From: Cheiracanthium punctorium
Taxonomy: Eukaryota; Arthropoda; Arachnida; Araneae; Cheiracanthiidae
DNA length: 64,000 bases
Assembly: GCA_038373885.1 (NCBI GenBank)
Contig: JAWZYV010015826.1
Location: 1-64,000, forward strand
Direction of reading: 5' to 3'
Part shown: piece by piece, positions 10,874 to 20,071 of the stretch
Numbering within the stretch: position 1 is the stretch's first letter
How the letters are laid out: the number at the start of each line of letters is the position of its first letter
Position numbers and translations under genes: made by a program
Notes under the pieces: model-generated
What the model was told of the DNA's origin: nothing
The model's database searches: none
What the model saw: only the letters and a program-made list of their open reading frames with translations

Positions 10874-11390
10874 TTAACCCTTTGAGGCGCAACCCTTTCC
10901 CAATGCTGAAAAAAGGGCAGCCGTTGCCATCGCTCGACTTAACTACCACCAAGATGGCGGACGATCGAAACGTTCATAGCGTGCCACAGATCTACAGACC
11001 CTTTTTTGACGGCATCTGGCTGTGCCGCACAGCCAGCTGCGTCAAAAAAGGGTCTCTAGATCTGTGGCACGCTATGAACGTTTCGATCGTCCACCATCTT
11101 GGTGGTAGTTAAGTCGAGCGATGGCAACGGCTGCCCTTTTTTCAGCATTGGGCAATCTATCCAGTCGTTCTCGCATTCTTCCCTTTTTCAGCAAATGTCA
11201 GTGCTGTTAAAAATAGTCGCGACCATTTTTCTTCCGGGAAATGACGTGCTAAAAAGTAAAGGATTCTCGTGGAGCTATGTCATCCGCAACTATTTTTATA
11301 GAAATCCAATCTATTCTTCGTGACTGGCAACAGTCAGAACGTCCGAGTTTGGTGTTCCCAGAGCGGGAACACTGCGCATTTAAGGGTTAA
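10874..11390 (+). mobile_element. TTAA-1 MITE, copy 5 (complete, 517 bp)
   Basis: Reference copy. TTAA; left end CCCTTTGAGGCGCAACCC; left arm through GGCAGCCGTTGCCATCGC, CTACCACCAAGATGGCGGAC and AGACCCTTTTTTGACG; centre GGCTGTGCCGCACAGCC; mirrored right arm; then a unique segment with GCAACTATTTTTATAGAAAT and a small hairpin GTGTTCCCAGAGCGGGAACAC; right end CGCATTTAAGGG; TTAA. The arms would fold into a hairpin of about 120 bp. Confidence 0.9.
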
Positions 11391-11633
11391 TACCTTTAAT
11401 TAAAAGGAAAATCATACTATGACGTATAAACAGTTTTCATGTTATTGATAAAAGTCATTTTATGAATGAGTCTTGAATAAATCTGGAATTTTATTCTATG
11501 AATTCAATATATTTATTTCATGTTTCACTGCTTGAATAAATTACCTGCATTTGATATTCATGTGAAAGCAACTGAATCCGACGCTGCGTTTAGCGCCCGG
11601 GGAGCTCAAGATGAATAGATTTAGATAGATTAA

Positions 11634-11734
11634 AAGGCTCTTTTGTAATACTAACCACCATCTTCAGCTATAAATGAGAGCAAGAGATCATAAAAGCTAA
11701 ATAGCAAAATCCTAAAAATATTCTCCAGGGACTG
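11634..11734 (+). repeat. Direct repeat unit, copy 2
   Basis: Copy of 10648-10746 with scattered changes, joined directly to the older repeat at 11737. Confidence 0.7.
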
Positions 11735-11736
11735 AC

Positions 11737-12240
11737 TGTACACGTCTACAGCTTACGAAATATTTTAATAATAGATTAAAGCTGTAGTGAACTAATATAT
11801 GTGAAATTATGTCGCATACTTTTATGTCGCATTTTTGGGACACATTTTTCAATAAAGAGGGTGAGAGATAAAACGAGAATCATTAATAAAACTCGACTGT
11901 TCGAGCCTCGTCAGGGGGAGACCCCCTGAACCCCGCTAATTTTTTAGTTTCATTATTGCCATATTAAAATAATATTAATTGACTATGTCATTTTATCTGT
12001 CACCTCTTTTTCTTTTATTTTTCCTTTATATTTATTTCATCGACTGGAAACATTGAGGGATGCAGAATTCAGGAGGATAAGACATTGCACAATAAAAAAA
12101 TAAACAATTCAATACTCAGCAATTTTCTTAAGCTGTTGTTGTAACCTATTTATAGAAAAATACATGTGTTGCAGATTCTACAGCTTACGAAATACTGTAA
12201 CAACAGATTAAAGCTGTTTTGAACTAATAGTATTTAAATA
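11737..12240 (+). repeat. Host repeat of the Tc1 insertion, left part
   Basis: Shares TACAGCTTACGAAATA, AGATTAAAGCTGTTTTGAAC and a CTGTTCGAGCCTCGTCAGG block with an inverted copy at 47171-47600. The last block contains a B-box-like GTTCGAGCC, which hints at a tRNA-derived origin. The unit is internally repeated. It is split at the TA at 12239-12240 by the Tc1 element and resumes at 17420. Confidence 0.65.
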
Positions 12241-12271
12241 CACTGCTCAAAATAATTAAAGGATATTGTAA

Positions 12272-13827
12272 ATCTTATAAATAAAAATGAAATTCTGTTT
12301 GTTTGTTTGTTTGTTTGTTTGTCGATTTGAGTTGTATACAAATCCACAAAAATGGACCTATCGGCCTGAAATTTTGCACAGATATGTAAAATAATATAGA
12401 ATAAATCATAGTCCACTTTAAGACTTTGAAAGTCCACCCTTTCCCGGAATTTAAGATATTTTTTAGGTTCTCCACGCAAAAAGCTTTCCGTAATTGTAAC
12501 CCCTGTAGTGAGAAAAGTGTGAAATAAGGATCGTGGTTGCCATGTGTGGCGATTTTGCCGAATAAGATGTTTTAAATTCTCAAAGTAAAAATAAAAGAAT
12601 AATAATGATTTTTTTTTGTTAGTTTATATTCGTAAGGTTATATTTTTTTTAATTATAATATAGTGTGCATGGGAAATCGGAGCAGGAATGAAATGTTTTA
12701 TACGCAAAACAATAAGAATTGAAGATTTCCGAGGCCAATATGTTAAAATTTTTTAGTTTGGCGAAAAAATAAAATGGCTCAAATGCCGAGAAAGTGAGTT
12801 CTGGCGGTTGGCACAGTTTCCGGCTTGGCGCAATTTACTGAGAGCTTAAGGAAACGGATTTTTGAAAACAAGTGCAAAGGTTTTATTAGAATACAGCGTT
12901 AAATTTTAATGATCCGTGCGAAAATAATGCAGTTATTAAGGGATTTCAAGCGATCTATCTACAGCATTCTCGTGATTTTGAGGAGGATTCTAACGCTTGG
13001 CGCTATTTATCGTAATTTAATCGTCTGCTATTTGGGTTATGAATACACCTGCGTATAAGTTTTTGAAATTTTCATTCAGTTGGAATTGTGCATTTTTCTG
13101 AGCAGCTTTTCTGCATCTAATGTATTACATCCAGAAAAAAGGATGTTAGAAATATCAGTTTTAATTTTGTTTAATCACACTCATGAATAATGATACACTT
13201 TCCAACTTAATGAAAGAAGGAACGAAAATAGGGAAGACCCATGGATTATAACTCTTTTTATATATAGCACTTTAGTGTGTATTTAAAAATCTGAAAGTGT
13301 GTCAGATTTTCTATGATTCTAGCGCTTGGCGCAATTTTATGAGAGGGTATTTTTAAAAACAAGCGTAGGTTATCTTATAAATAAAAATGAAATTCTGTTT
13401 GTCAATTTGCTGATTTGGGTAGTATACAATTCCAAAAAAATGGACCTGTCAGCCTGAAATTTTACACAGATATGTAAAATAATATAGAATAAATGATAGT
13501 CCACTTTAAAACTTTGAAACTCCACTTAAAAACGTTTTCCTCCTGAATGGTTCTCTTAATTTCCGTTCCAGGAATTTAAGAGATTTTTTATGTTCTCCAC
13601 GCAGAAAGCTTTACGTAATATTAACCCCTGTAGTGAAAAAAGTGTGTGAAATAAGCATCTTGGTTGCCATGTGTGGCGATTTTGCCGAAGAAAATGTTTC
13701 AAATTCTTAAAGTAAAAATAAAAGAATAATAATGATTTTTTTAGTTTATTTTTTTAGGTTATTTTTTTAATTATAATATCGTGTGCGCATAAGAAATGAG
13801 AGCAGGAATGAAATGTTTTATACGCAA
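12272..13827 (+). repeat. Direct repeat pair with spacer inside the Tc1 element
   Basis: Copies 12272-12707 and 13372-13827 share ATCTTATAAATAAAAATGAA through ATGTTTTATACGCAA, about 85-90% alike by eye, with a (GTTT)n expansion in the first at 12297-12321. The spacer (12708-13371) is non-coding with recurring GCTTGGCGC motifs. The arrangement could be a small LTR-type (TRIM) element, but TG...CA ends and a target duplication are not clear, so the class stays open. Confidence 0.55.
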
Positions 13828-14120
13828 CTCAAGCCGAAGTACCGCAAGCCATTGGAGTGTCACAAAGTGTGATTACCAGGATCTGGAACCGGTTTTTGGC
13901 GACTGGAAGTGCAGGCCGAAAACCAGGGCAAGGTCGTAGACGGGCAGAAATGCCCAATGAAGATCGTTATTTAGTGTTAACGGCTCGGAGACACCGGAAT
14001 ATGAACGCTACTCTTCTCCAACAACACCTTCGCTCGGCTACTGGCACCACGGTTTCAACTCAGACTGTCCGAAACCGGCTCCATGGTGTAGGTCTGTATG
14101 CTCGCCGACCGATGGTATGT
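13828..14120 (+). pseudogene. Tc1 transposase, N-terminal DNA-binding part
   Basis: An open frame of about 97 codons with a paired-type helix-turn-helix: QAEVPQAIGVSQSVITRIWN is the classic recognition helix region of Tc1 transposases, followed by the GRKPGQGRRR hook-like linker and a second helix-turn-helix ending RRPMV. The true start and roughly 20-30 codons are missing because the preceding sequence has been replaced by a direct repeat, and the frame runs into the retroelement inserted at 14122. Codon use matches the catalytic part downstream, so both halves come from one gene. Cut in this way it cannot make a whole protein. Confidence 0.85.
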
Positions 14121-14739
14121 GTTAAGGTGCTATCACACGAGAGCTCAACGCACTGTAAAATGCACGTACAACACTTTTGTACTGCAGTTTTGCCCTTCAG
14201 TCAGGCGAAAACCGTTGTGTGATAGTATTTCCCTTGACACCGGACTGTTTCGAACAATGTTGAATAATGTTTGGTATGAATGGCGAAATCAGCCAATCAG
14301 AGCTCTAGACACTGTCCACACCTTCATTCAAGATGGCGACCTCCATGCCTGCAATGTGGACGGCGGAAATAGGAGCCGATTTTATTTCCGAAGTGCAAAT
14401 CAAAAACCATTATAAACTTTTTTACTGTATTTACTTAAAAATGAACCTTCGAATTCCACTGTCAATGTCAATGTTTGAATGCACGGGGCGCGACAGGACG
14501 AGTGATTTTTGTGACAAAAACAGCGATGACGTAATAACTGTTTTGCCACAAAACGAGCGATAACGTCGCCAAATCGGCAACCCCGTGCCAATCCACCAGA
14601 TCGTTTTTTTGCCTTGCAATACAACCCTATACCTTGCTTTTGACAAGAAAAATGAAAGCCGAAAGAGTTGTACGAGCATTTTGAATGGCGAAAATGCGTC
14701 GTCTGATAACGGATTTAGACTAACATCAAGGCATCGTAA

Positions 14740-16044
14740 TTGAAAGCATTCATTGTCATGAGCGAGACACAGCCGTGTGTAGACACGCGTGAGGGAGCTC
14801 CGTCGGCCAGCCGACAAAAGTCCTTTTCAGGACTGGTAATCGGTATAAGCGAACCGGCGGGGTATCCTGAGGATCTATCCCCGGAAGAATATTACCTTTA
14901 TGATGCTTTCAAGAATTTGCCCCCGCATAACATACTTCGCGGTAAATGGAGCACCTTTCATAATTATGTCCGTGTAGTGGGCGAAGACGATCCGCAGGCA
15001 GCCGAGGTGATTGCCCGCTATAAAGCCCTCCAACATGAGAGATCAAAAGCGATAGAACTTCAACCTGAAACGTCATCGACGATTCAAGCCTCCAAACGTG
15101 CCTCTCCCTGTGACGAAACAGACGATTCAAATGATGGATTCTCTTTGCCAAAAAGATGCGCCAAGACAAGGACCGAGCCAGATAAGTACACTTCAAATGT
15201 TGGATTTAGTACCCCCAATCAATTCGAGCTTTTAAGCACCTTAGACTCCCAGGAAAATGCGATGGAACAAGAGACTCCTATCTCTTCTCCGATGGTAAAA
15301 GTCAACCTCAATGTCAGACCCAAACCGCTAATCATCCCCAACCCTCCTGATATGCACGCCATCACCCAACTTATAAATGAAAACACAGATGCAAATTTTA
15401 ATGCTGTAGCCCAGAAGTCTTCCCTCAAAATTTTCCCGACTGATTTTAAAAGCAAACACAAAATTACCGACCTTCTTCAAACTAATTCCATCCCCTTCTT
15501 CAGTAACTCAGACATCACCCCCCCCCTTAAAGTAGTCATTAAAGGACTCCCCCTTACTACCCCTACAGAATTAATCGCCGAAGCGCTAAACTGTATTAAA
15601 TACCCTGTTCTACGCGTTAACCAACTAAAAAACAAACGAGATAAAACCCCCCTCCCCATTTTCCAAATCCAGCTTCAAAACAATCCCCAAGGACAGGAGA
15701 TCTATAATCTTAATAAGCTTCTCTCTTTCCAAATTAAAATTGAAAAATTCAGACCCCCCAGGAAAGCCGTTCAGTGCTATCGCTGCAACGGCTTCTTCCA
15801 CTACGCTAAGCATTGTTCCATGCCCCCCCGCTGTGTGGTGTGTGGCGACCCCCACGAGCATTTTAATTGCCCCATAAAGTTAAATAACAAATCAAATGAT
15901 GTAAAGCAACCCCCCACATGCTGTAACTGCTCCCTAAATCACCCGGCTAGTTATAAAGGTTGTAAAAAATTCCCTAATAACCCCCAAAAACAAACCCCTT
16001 TAAAAAACTCGCAACCCCCCCCCCTCTTCCAAAAAATATTCTAG
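14740..16044 (+). CDS. Gag-like ORF1 protein with zinc knuckles (LINE type)
   Basis: Likely an RNA-binding ORF1/Gag protein of a non-LTR retrotransposon, acting as a chaperone for the element RNA. The 434-residue frame has a polar, proline-rich N-terminal two thirds, then a segment of the PRE_C2HC type (about residues 262-345, beginning PLKVVIKGLP), then three zinc knuckles: CX2CX4HX4C from residue 346, CX2CX3HX4C, and CX2CX3HX6C from residue 394. This layout is known from jockey-group and related ORF1 proteins. A second methionine at residue 7 is an equally possible start. The frame ends early: at a run of ten C (16015-16024) it shifts, and the natural C-terminus (YAQAVSNNYTPS, then a leucine-rich coiled-coil-like helix) continues in another frame to a TGA at 16271-16273. 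This may be decay or a slippery site. Confidence 0.8.
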   Translation: MKAFIVMSETQPCVDTREGAPSASRQKSFSGLVIGISEPAGYPEDLSPEEYYLYDAFKNLPPHNILRGKWSTFHNYVRVVGEDDPQAAEVIARYKALQHERSKAIELQPETSSTIQASKRASPCDETDDSNDGFSLPKRCAKTRTEPDKYTSNVGFSTPNQFELLSTLDSQENAMEQETPISSPMVKVNLNVRPKPLIIPNPPDMHAITQLINENTDANFNAVAQKSSLKIFPTDFKSKHKITDLLQTNSIPFFSNSDITPPLKVVIKGLPLTTPTELIAEALNCIKYPVLRVNQLKNKRDKTPLPIFQIQLQNNPQGQEIYNLNKLLSFQIKIEKFRPPRKAVQCYRCNGFFHYAKHCSMPPRCVVCGDPHEHFNCPIKLNNKSNDVKQPPTCCNCSLNHPASYKGCKKFPNNPQKQTPLKNSQPPPLFQKIF

Positions 16045-16301
16045 CTATGCTCAAGCCGTTTCAAATAATTATACCCCCTCCCCCCAACAAACCACGTTGC
16101 AGGACTTAGCTGATCTCACCAAAGAGATAGAAAAAGAGATCGGAGTCTCGCTAATAGAACTTGTTAGCAAACTAAAAGAAATTTTAAATCAATTAAGGCA
16201 AATTAACTCCCCCCAGGAAAAATTGCTATTTTTTCTGTTTTGTCAACAACGGGAACAGCACTGCTTGCAGTGACTGAACCATTGTTGACACTTAGCTTAG
16301 C

Positions 16302-16372
16302 ACCGCCAGTCTGGTCGGTAGCGCGTTGCGCTTCGGGCCTGTGGTCCCCGGGTTCGAACCTGGACTGTTGAA
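16302..16372 (+). repeat. tRNA-like segment in the 3' part of the ORF1-only insertion
   Basis: CAGTCTGGTCGGTAGCGCG followed by a B-box GGTTCGAACCTGG and a closing GGACTG that can pair with the start. The D and anticodon arms do not fold convincingly, so it is a tRNA-derived relic or SINE head, not a working tRNA. Confidence 0.4.
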
Positions 16373-16487
16373 GTTTTTTCCCCCCACTTAATTTTTTCAA
16401 AATTTTACTTTTTTCATTAACTTAAATTCAATTTTTAAAAGCTTTATTTCTCAATTTAAATTTTTTCATCGGTTATTGAATGGGAGT

Positions 16488-17177
16488 TGTGGGGTTTATT
16501 TTCCCCAGGCACTCCCCATCCAACATGTGCTTATCTGTCAAGGCAGGGGAGCAACAGAGCATGTGAACTGGAGGAGAAATGAATGGAGCAATGTTCTTTT
16601 TTCTGACGAGTCCCGTTTTTCAGTTCATCCTGATAATAGGCGTATTTTCATCTGGAGGGACCATGGCAGTAGGAATAATCCTGCGTTCGTGCACGAAAGT
16701 GTCAGCTTTGGCGGTGGGGGAGTGTTGGTGTATGGTGGCATCTCCATTGACGGGCGCACAGACCTCTACATCATTCGAAATGGACCTCTGACTGGTCGCC
16801 GATATAGAGATGAGATTCTCAGACCTATTGTAGTCCCTTACGCTGCAGCAATCGGAGATGACTTCATTTTAATGAACGATAACTGCAGGCCACATCGTGC
16901 TAACCTGGTGGAGGATTTCCTTTTCGAGGAAGGAATCGTACGAATGGAATGGCCAGCGTGTTCTCCAGACATGAATCCAATAGAGCACGTTTGGGACGCT
17001 CTAGGAAGACGAGTTGCTAGCCGCCAACCACCCCCACAAACTCTCCAAGAACTGGAAAGAGCTCTTCTGGAAGAGTGGGACAGAATACCCCAGCTCGTGA
17101 TTAATTGCCTCATTGACTCCATGCCTCAAAGATGTTCAACGCTGCTGGCCGTCCGTGGAAATCATACCCCCTACTGA
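16488..17177 (+). CDS. Tc1 transposase, DD34E catalytic part
   Basis: Encodes the RNase H-fold nuclease that cuts and rejoins transposon ends. The open frame keeps all three catalytic acidic residues: D in NVLFSDESRF, D in LMNDNCRPHRA, and E in SPDMNPIEHVW. I count 34 residues between the second D and the E, the DD34E signature of the Tc1 family. The glycine-rich SFGGGGVLVYGGIS segment, the linker and the C-terminal helices through a normal TGA stop are intact. The N-terminal DNA-binding half is separated by the 2.4-kb insertion, so the full enzyme is not encoded in one piece. The ATG at 16476 lies in the inserted sequence; natural coding resumes near 16490. The short stretch before EHVNW is poorly conserved. 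Confidence 0.85.
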   Translation, partial: CGVYFPQALPIQHVLICQGRGATEHVNWRRNEWSNVLFSDESRFSVHPDNRRIFIWRDHGSRNNPAFVHESVSFGGGGVLVYGGISIDGRTDLYIIRNGPLTGRRYRDEILRPIVVPYAAAIGDDFILMNDNCRPHRANLVEDFLFEEGIVRMEWPACSPDMNPIEHVWDALGRRVASRQPPPQTLQELERALLEEWDRIPQLVINCLIDSMPQRCSTLLAVRGNHTPY

Positions 17178-17419
17178 AAATGATTTCCTTTGAAGCAAAC
17201 ACCTTTCCTTATTCTTTTTTTCTCATATGCACGAATTGTGTCTTTCACTTTTTCTACACAAATGCGCAATAAAATGCATTTTTTTTTTTCTGCCAAACAT
17301 GCGTAATTTATTCTCATATAACCTACTACGTCTGTCGACCATGTATCAATCAGCTAAAAAGTTTCCCAGCCAAAAGATCCACCTAAAACCGCAATATCCT
17401 TTAATTGTTTTGAGCAGTG

Positions 17420-17545
17420 TATATGCAAAATACTCAATATATATATGCCGCATACTTTTATGTCGGATTTTTATGTTGCACTTTTGGGACACATTTTTCG
17501 GACAATTTTCAATAAAGGAGATGTGAGATAAAAATGACATAGTCA
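17420..17545 (+). repeat. Host repeat of the Tc1 insertion, right part
   Basis: Continues the repeat broken at 12240: TATGTCGGATTTTTATG, TTTTGGGACACATTTTTCGG and GAGATAAAAATGACATAGTCATTAA match the inverted copy near 47171-47240. A TTAA-2 MITE has inserted at its TTAA. Confidence 0.7.
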
Positions 17546-17829
17546 TTAACCCATTTATGCCTAGCGTCCCTTTTTTGGGACGGCATTTTCGCTATCATTC
17601 GAAAACGTTATTTATTTTTCCGAGCCTTTATTCGCGAGTATTGAACCTCAATTCCACAAAACATTTTAATATGGCCAAGTGGGATGTTGACATTTCAATT
17701 TTTATAAATAATGATTTTAAATGAAATCATCCCTTGTTCAAAAAGTTGACATCAGAAATTTATCAATTACTGGCTGTGTTAGCAAAAATCGAAGAAAGTC
17801 GCAAAAATATCCAGGCACGAATGGGTTAA
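17546..17829 (+). mobile_element. TTAA-2 MITE, copy 2
   Basis: TTAA, CCCATTTATGCCTAGCG, body, AGGCACGAATGGG, TTAA; 284 bp. Near the left end CCCTTTTTTGGGACGG makes a small hairpin. It sits at the TTAA of the repeat split by the Tc1 element. Confidence 0.9.
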
Positions 17830-18079
17830 TACGCTAAGGAAAACATTTGAGTCCCTTGAAGCAGCACATTGAAGGAATGGACAAGCGCGAAATTCGACAC
17901 CAAGTTCGTATGGAGGTGGTTGTGCGAATGTTAAAATTTTTGTGTAGTATGCTAATGCACGGTAAAAAATTAGAGAAGTAATTTGGCACGCAGTGTTTCG
18001 CGCTAAGTAGGCGATGGTTCCATTGTTGTATCAATTTTGAAATAACAACACTCAGTTTCAGCAGTACTATAGGGTTATA

Positions 18080-18482
18080 TCAGGTTGTAACGAAAGTTTT
18101 CCGCCATATCTGCCTGAAATACTAACTTCTAACTCCTTAGATAACTGTTTTTGAACTTTCGGTACCAAACCTGCACAGTGTCACATGATACAACAATAGT
18201 ACTTAAGGCTGTACTCATAATTCCTTGATATTATGTAGCTGGCTTTTCGCAACACAACTGGAAGTAAATGATGATTCTAATTCTCTAGAGTGATAGTTCT
18301 ATTTGAGACACCTTATACTTAATGATAACTATATTTTTTATAGATTTCACAACACAGTGTTATAAAGTAAACCTCTTTCTTTCAAATGCCAAAAATCGTT
18401 TGACAAAATAGGAGCCAATACGCCAACGAGAACTGTGTGCTGTCGAAGTTTGCGGTGGCGGGAAACTTTCGTTACAACCTAA
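18080..18482 (-). mobile_element. Deleted mariner element, 403 bp
   Basis: Ends TCAGGTTGTAACGAAAG-TTTTCCGCC and inverse TTAGGTTGTAACG..., TA on each side. Read on the minus strand the inside matches the element at 61119-61706 through ACACTGTGTTGTGAAATCT and GGTACCGAAAGTTCAAAAAC, the start of a mariner transposase, but most of the gene is gone. Confidence 0.85.
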
Positions 18483-18717
18483 TAGTATTAAAACGAAATT
18501 TGCAAAAAGTGCAAGTATTTTCCAGTTTGGTGAGACGCCAAAGACTAAAATGGCCTGTGCTTGGAGACATTTTTTAGTCGGTCGATATGTGCTCGAAGTG
18601 TTGTAAATTCCATGTTTTGAAGCTGGGGAAAAACGAACCGAACACGGAAGGTTGATATCCAAGAGATTCTCCACAGAAACGCGCAAATTCGACAATTTCT
18701 TCAGACAATCACCCGCC

Positions 18718-19740
18718 ACGCAGTATGCTAAAAATTAAATTTTCCCACGAAAATATTATTGAAGAAATACCTCTGCAATTAATAGGGAATGAAAATAATA
18801 TTATTAATGAAGTGTATGGAAATATTTCGGAAAACATACTGTCAGATAACATGCTAAAGTCAGTTATAATAGAACCAAAAAATGATGATTGAACTTTTGT
18901 CAATGCTGACTTTGCTATGATGCAATGAAATCAATAATTATCCATTAGAGTTTTTGAATTCTTTTAATATGAGTGATTTTTTTTCTTTCGGTTAGCCGAG
19001 AGCAAATGAAAAATTGCCATATAATTGTGATCTGCGCCAAATGCTTACATACCTAAAACCATTTCCAGTACATAGTTATTTATCCCTTTCCACATTTTGG
19101 AGGTTTAATTTAATTTCGTATTTTAATTTAATTCCACACATTTTTCCCAATACCACATTATTTAACCCATTAGCATACAAATTCATTTTTAGTGTATCGA
19201 TATTCTTGTATATATTGAATCTGTACATAAATATTATTATGTATGCGGATTAAAATTTCTAGCTTTGTTTTGGGGAACGACAGTGTTTCAGAAGTAGTCT
19301 TTAAACATTTCCCAGAAAAAAGCAGTTGGCGGAATGTGTGTCTGGCTAACCGAAAAATACCATAGTTTGCCACCATCATATAAGTTAGTATTGAAAGTTA
19401 GTTGTATGGTTATACTAATCAGAAACTTCAATACAAAGGAAGCATTATTCAATGAAACAAGCATGCGCATCAAGTTTATCTATCGTAATTCTACTAATTG
19501 CGAAGTTTGAGCTGGAACCACAGGCAATAAAAGAATTTTAATTCCACTTATAAAATATTCTGGTATTATTTTACCATATCCTTTCAAAAAACTCAATTTC
19601 CAAATATCACCGCATTTGCGAGGACAGTAAATAAATCTCAAGGACAATTGATAGAAGAAGGACATTTGATAAAAGTGCAAATTTATTGAGGCAGCAAGTT
19701 TTTATACATGATAAGTGGTACGCCTCAGCAGGTAGAGTTC
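18718..19740 (+). pseudogene. Broken Pif1-type helicase (Helitron-like) gene
   Basis: Fragments in several frames match the C-terminal part of Pif1-like superfamily 1 helicases as found in Helitron RepHel proteins. In order: a segment ending ENILSDNMLKSVIIEPKNDD (about 18820-18890); EINNYPLEFLNSFNMS (about 18927-18975); LPPSYKLVLKV then MVILIRNFN (about 19368-19430); a conserved F-K-L-N-F stretch near 19590; and FARTVNKSQGQ (about 19613-19650), which corresponds to the late helicase motif usually read as T-[IV]-[NH]-K-[SA]-Q-G. There are stops and frame changes throughout, and a MITE at 18986-19355 splits it. Helitron ends were not found. It could also come from another large mobile element carrying a Pif1 gene. 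Confidence 0.7.
18986..19355. mobile_element. MITE with TTCGGTTAGCC ends, inside the helicase relic
   Basis: Left TTTCGGTTAGCCGAGA and right TCTGGCTAACCGAAA form short terminal inverted repeats around AT-rich sequence. The helicase reading stops just before it and resumes just after it. Superfamily uncertain (pogo/mariner-like by the look of the ends). Confidence 0.55.
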
Positions 19741-19903
19741 AATCATTCGACGGTTAAGAGTTTATAACTCCGAACATAATGAGTCTTTAGTCGAGGATGG
19801 CTGCAGGCTGAATTTTCGGAGTGGACCACTAGACTTTTTAGATTAGCCTAAATTGTTCAAAAGGCAAACTGGATATGTGAAATCGTACTGGAGCGTGTGA
19901 AAA

Positions 19904-20064
19904 CAACGCCCCCTCGAGAGGAAAGCCGCGGCGCTTACTTGTGACGTCACACCGAGTAGGTAAAGCAAAGCGTTTCCATTGGGTTTCTCCTCTCTCCCGC
20001 TTTACCTACTCGGTGTGACGTCACAAGTAAGCACCGAGGCTTTCCACCTCTCTAGGGGGCGTTG
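19904..20064. mobile_element. Palindromic element, copy 2, 161 bp
   Basis: Same family as 3817-4013: ends CAACGCCCCCTCGAGAGG and inverse, arms with TGACGTCA, shorter centre (the right arm lacks the segment near the loop). Flanked by GTGAAAA / GTGAAAT, again 7 bp with one mismatch. Confidence 0.85.
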
Positions 20065-20071
20065 GTGAAAT

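Larger units (their letters stand above)
14122..16487 (+). mobile_element. ORF1-only LINE-like insertion in the Tc1 transposase gene
   Basis: About 2.37 kb inserted between the N-terminal and catalytic Tc1 segments; TGTG appears on both sides (14118-14121 and 16488-16491), a possible 4-bp target duplication. It has a 5' leader of about 600 bases, one gag-like ORF1 and a 3' segment with a tRNA-like stretch, but no endonuclease or reverse transcriptase. The first 100 bases hold a small inverted repeat (GTGCTATCACAC / GTGTGATAGTAT), perhaps a separate MITE. Confidence 0.65.
12241..17419 (+). mobile_element. Tc1-family transposon, interrupted, 5.2 kb
   Basis: Ends CACTGCTCAAAATAATTAAA (12241) and its inverse with one change (17395-17419), flanked by TA. 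Between them lie a Tc1-type transposase split into an N-terminal part (13828-14120) and a catalytic part (16488-17177). Two foreign pieces account for the extra length: a pair of direct repeats with spacer (12272-13827), which has replaced the 5' untranslated region and the first codons, and an ORF1-only retroelement (14122-16487). The uninterrupted target site is visible at 47230-47250 in the related repeat. Confidence 0.85.

Noticed and set aside
14431..14817. 128-codon minus-strand frame
   Set aside because: Lies over the leader of the ORF1-only element on the other strand; no family resemblance.
16302..16372. A functional tRNA gene
   Set aside because: A B-box-like loop is present, but the T stem and anticodon arm do not pair properly.
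18360..18719. 119-codon minus-strand frame
   Set aside because: Its 3' part is the terminal repeat of the deleted mariner and the rest shows no domain; I could not support it as a gene.
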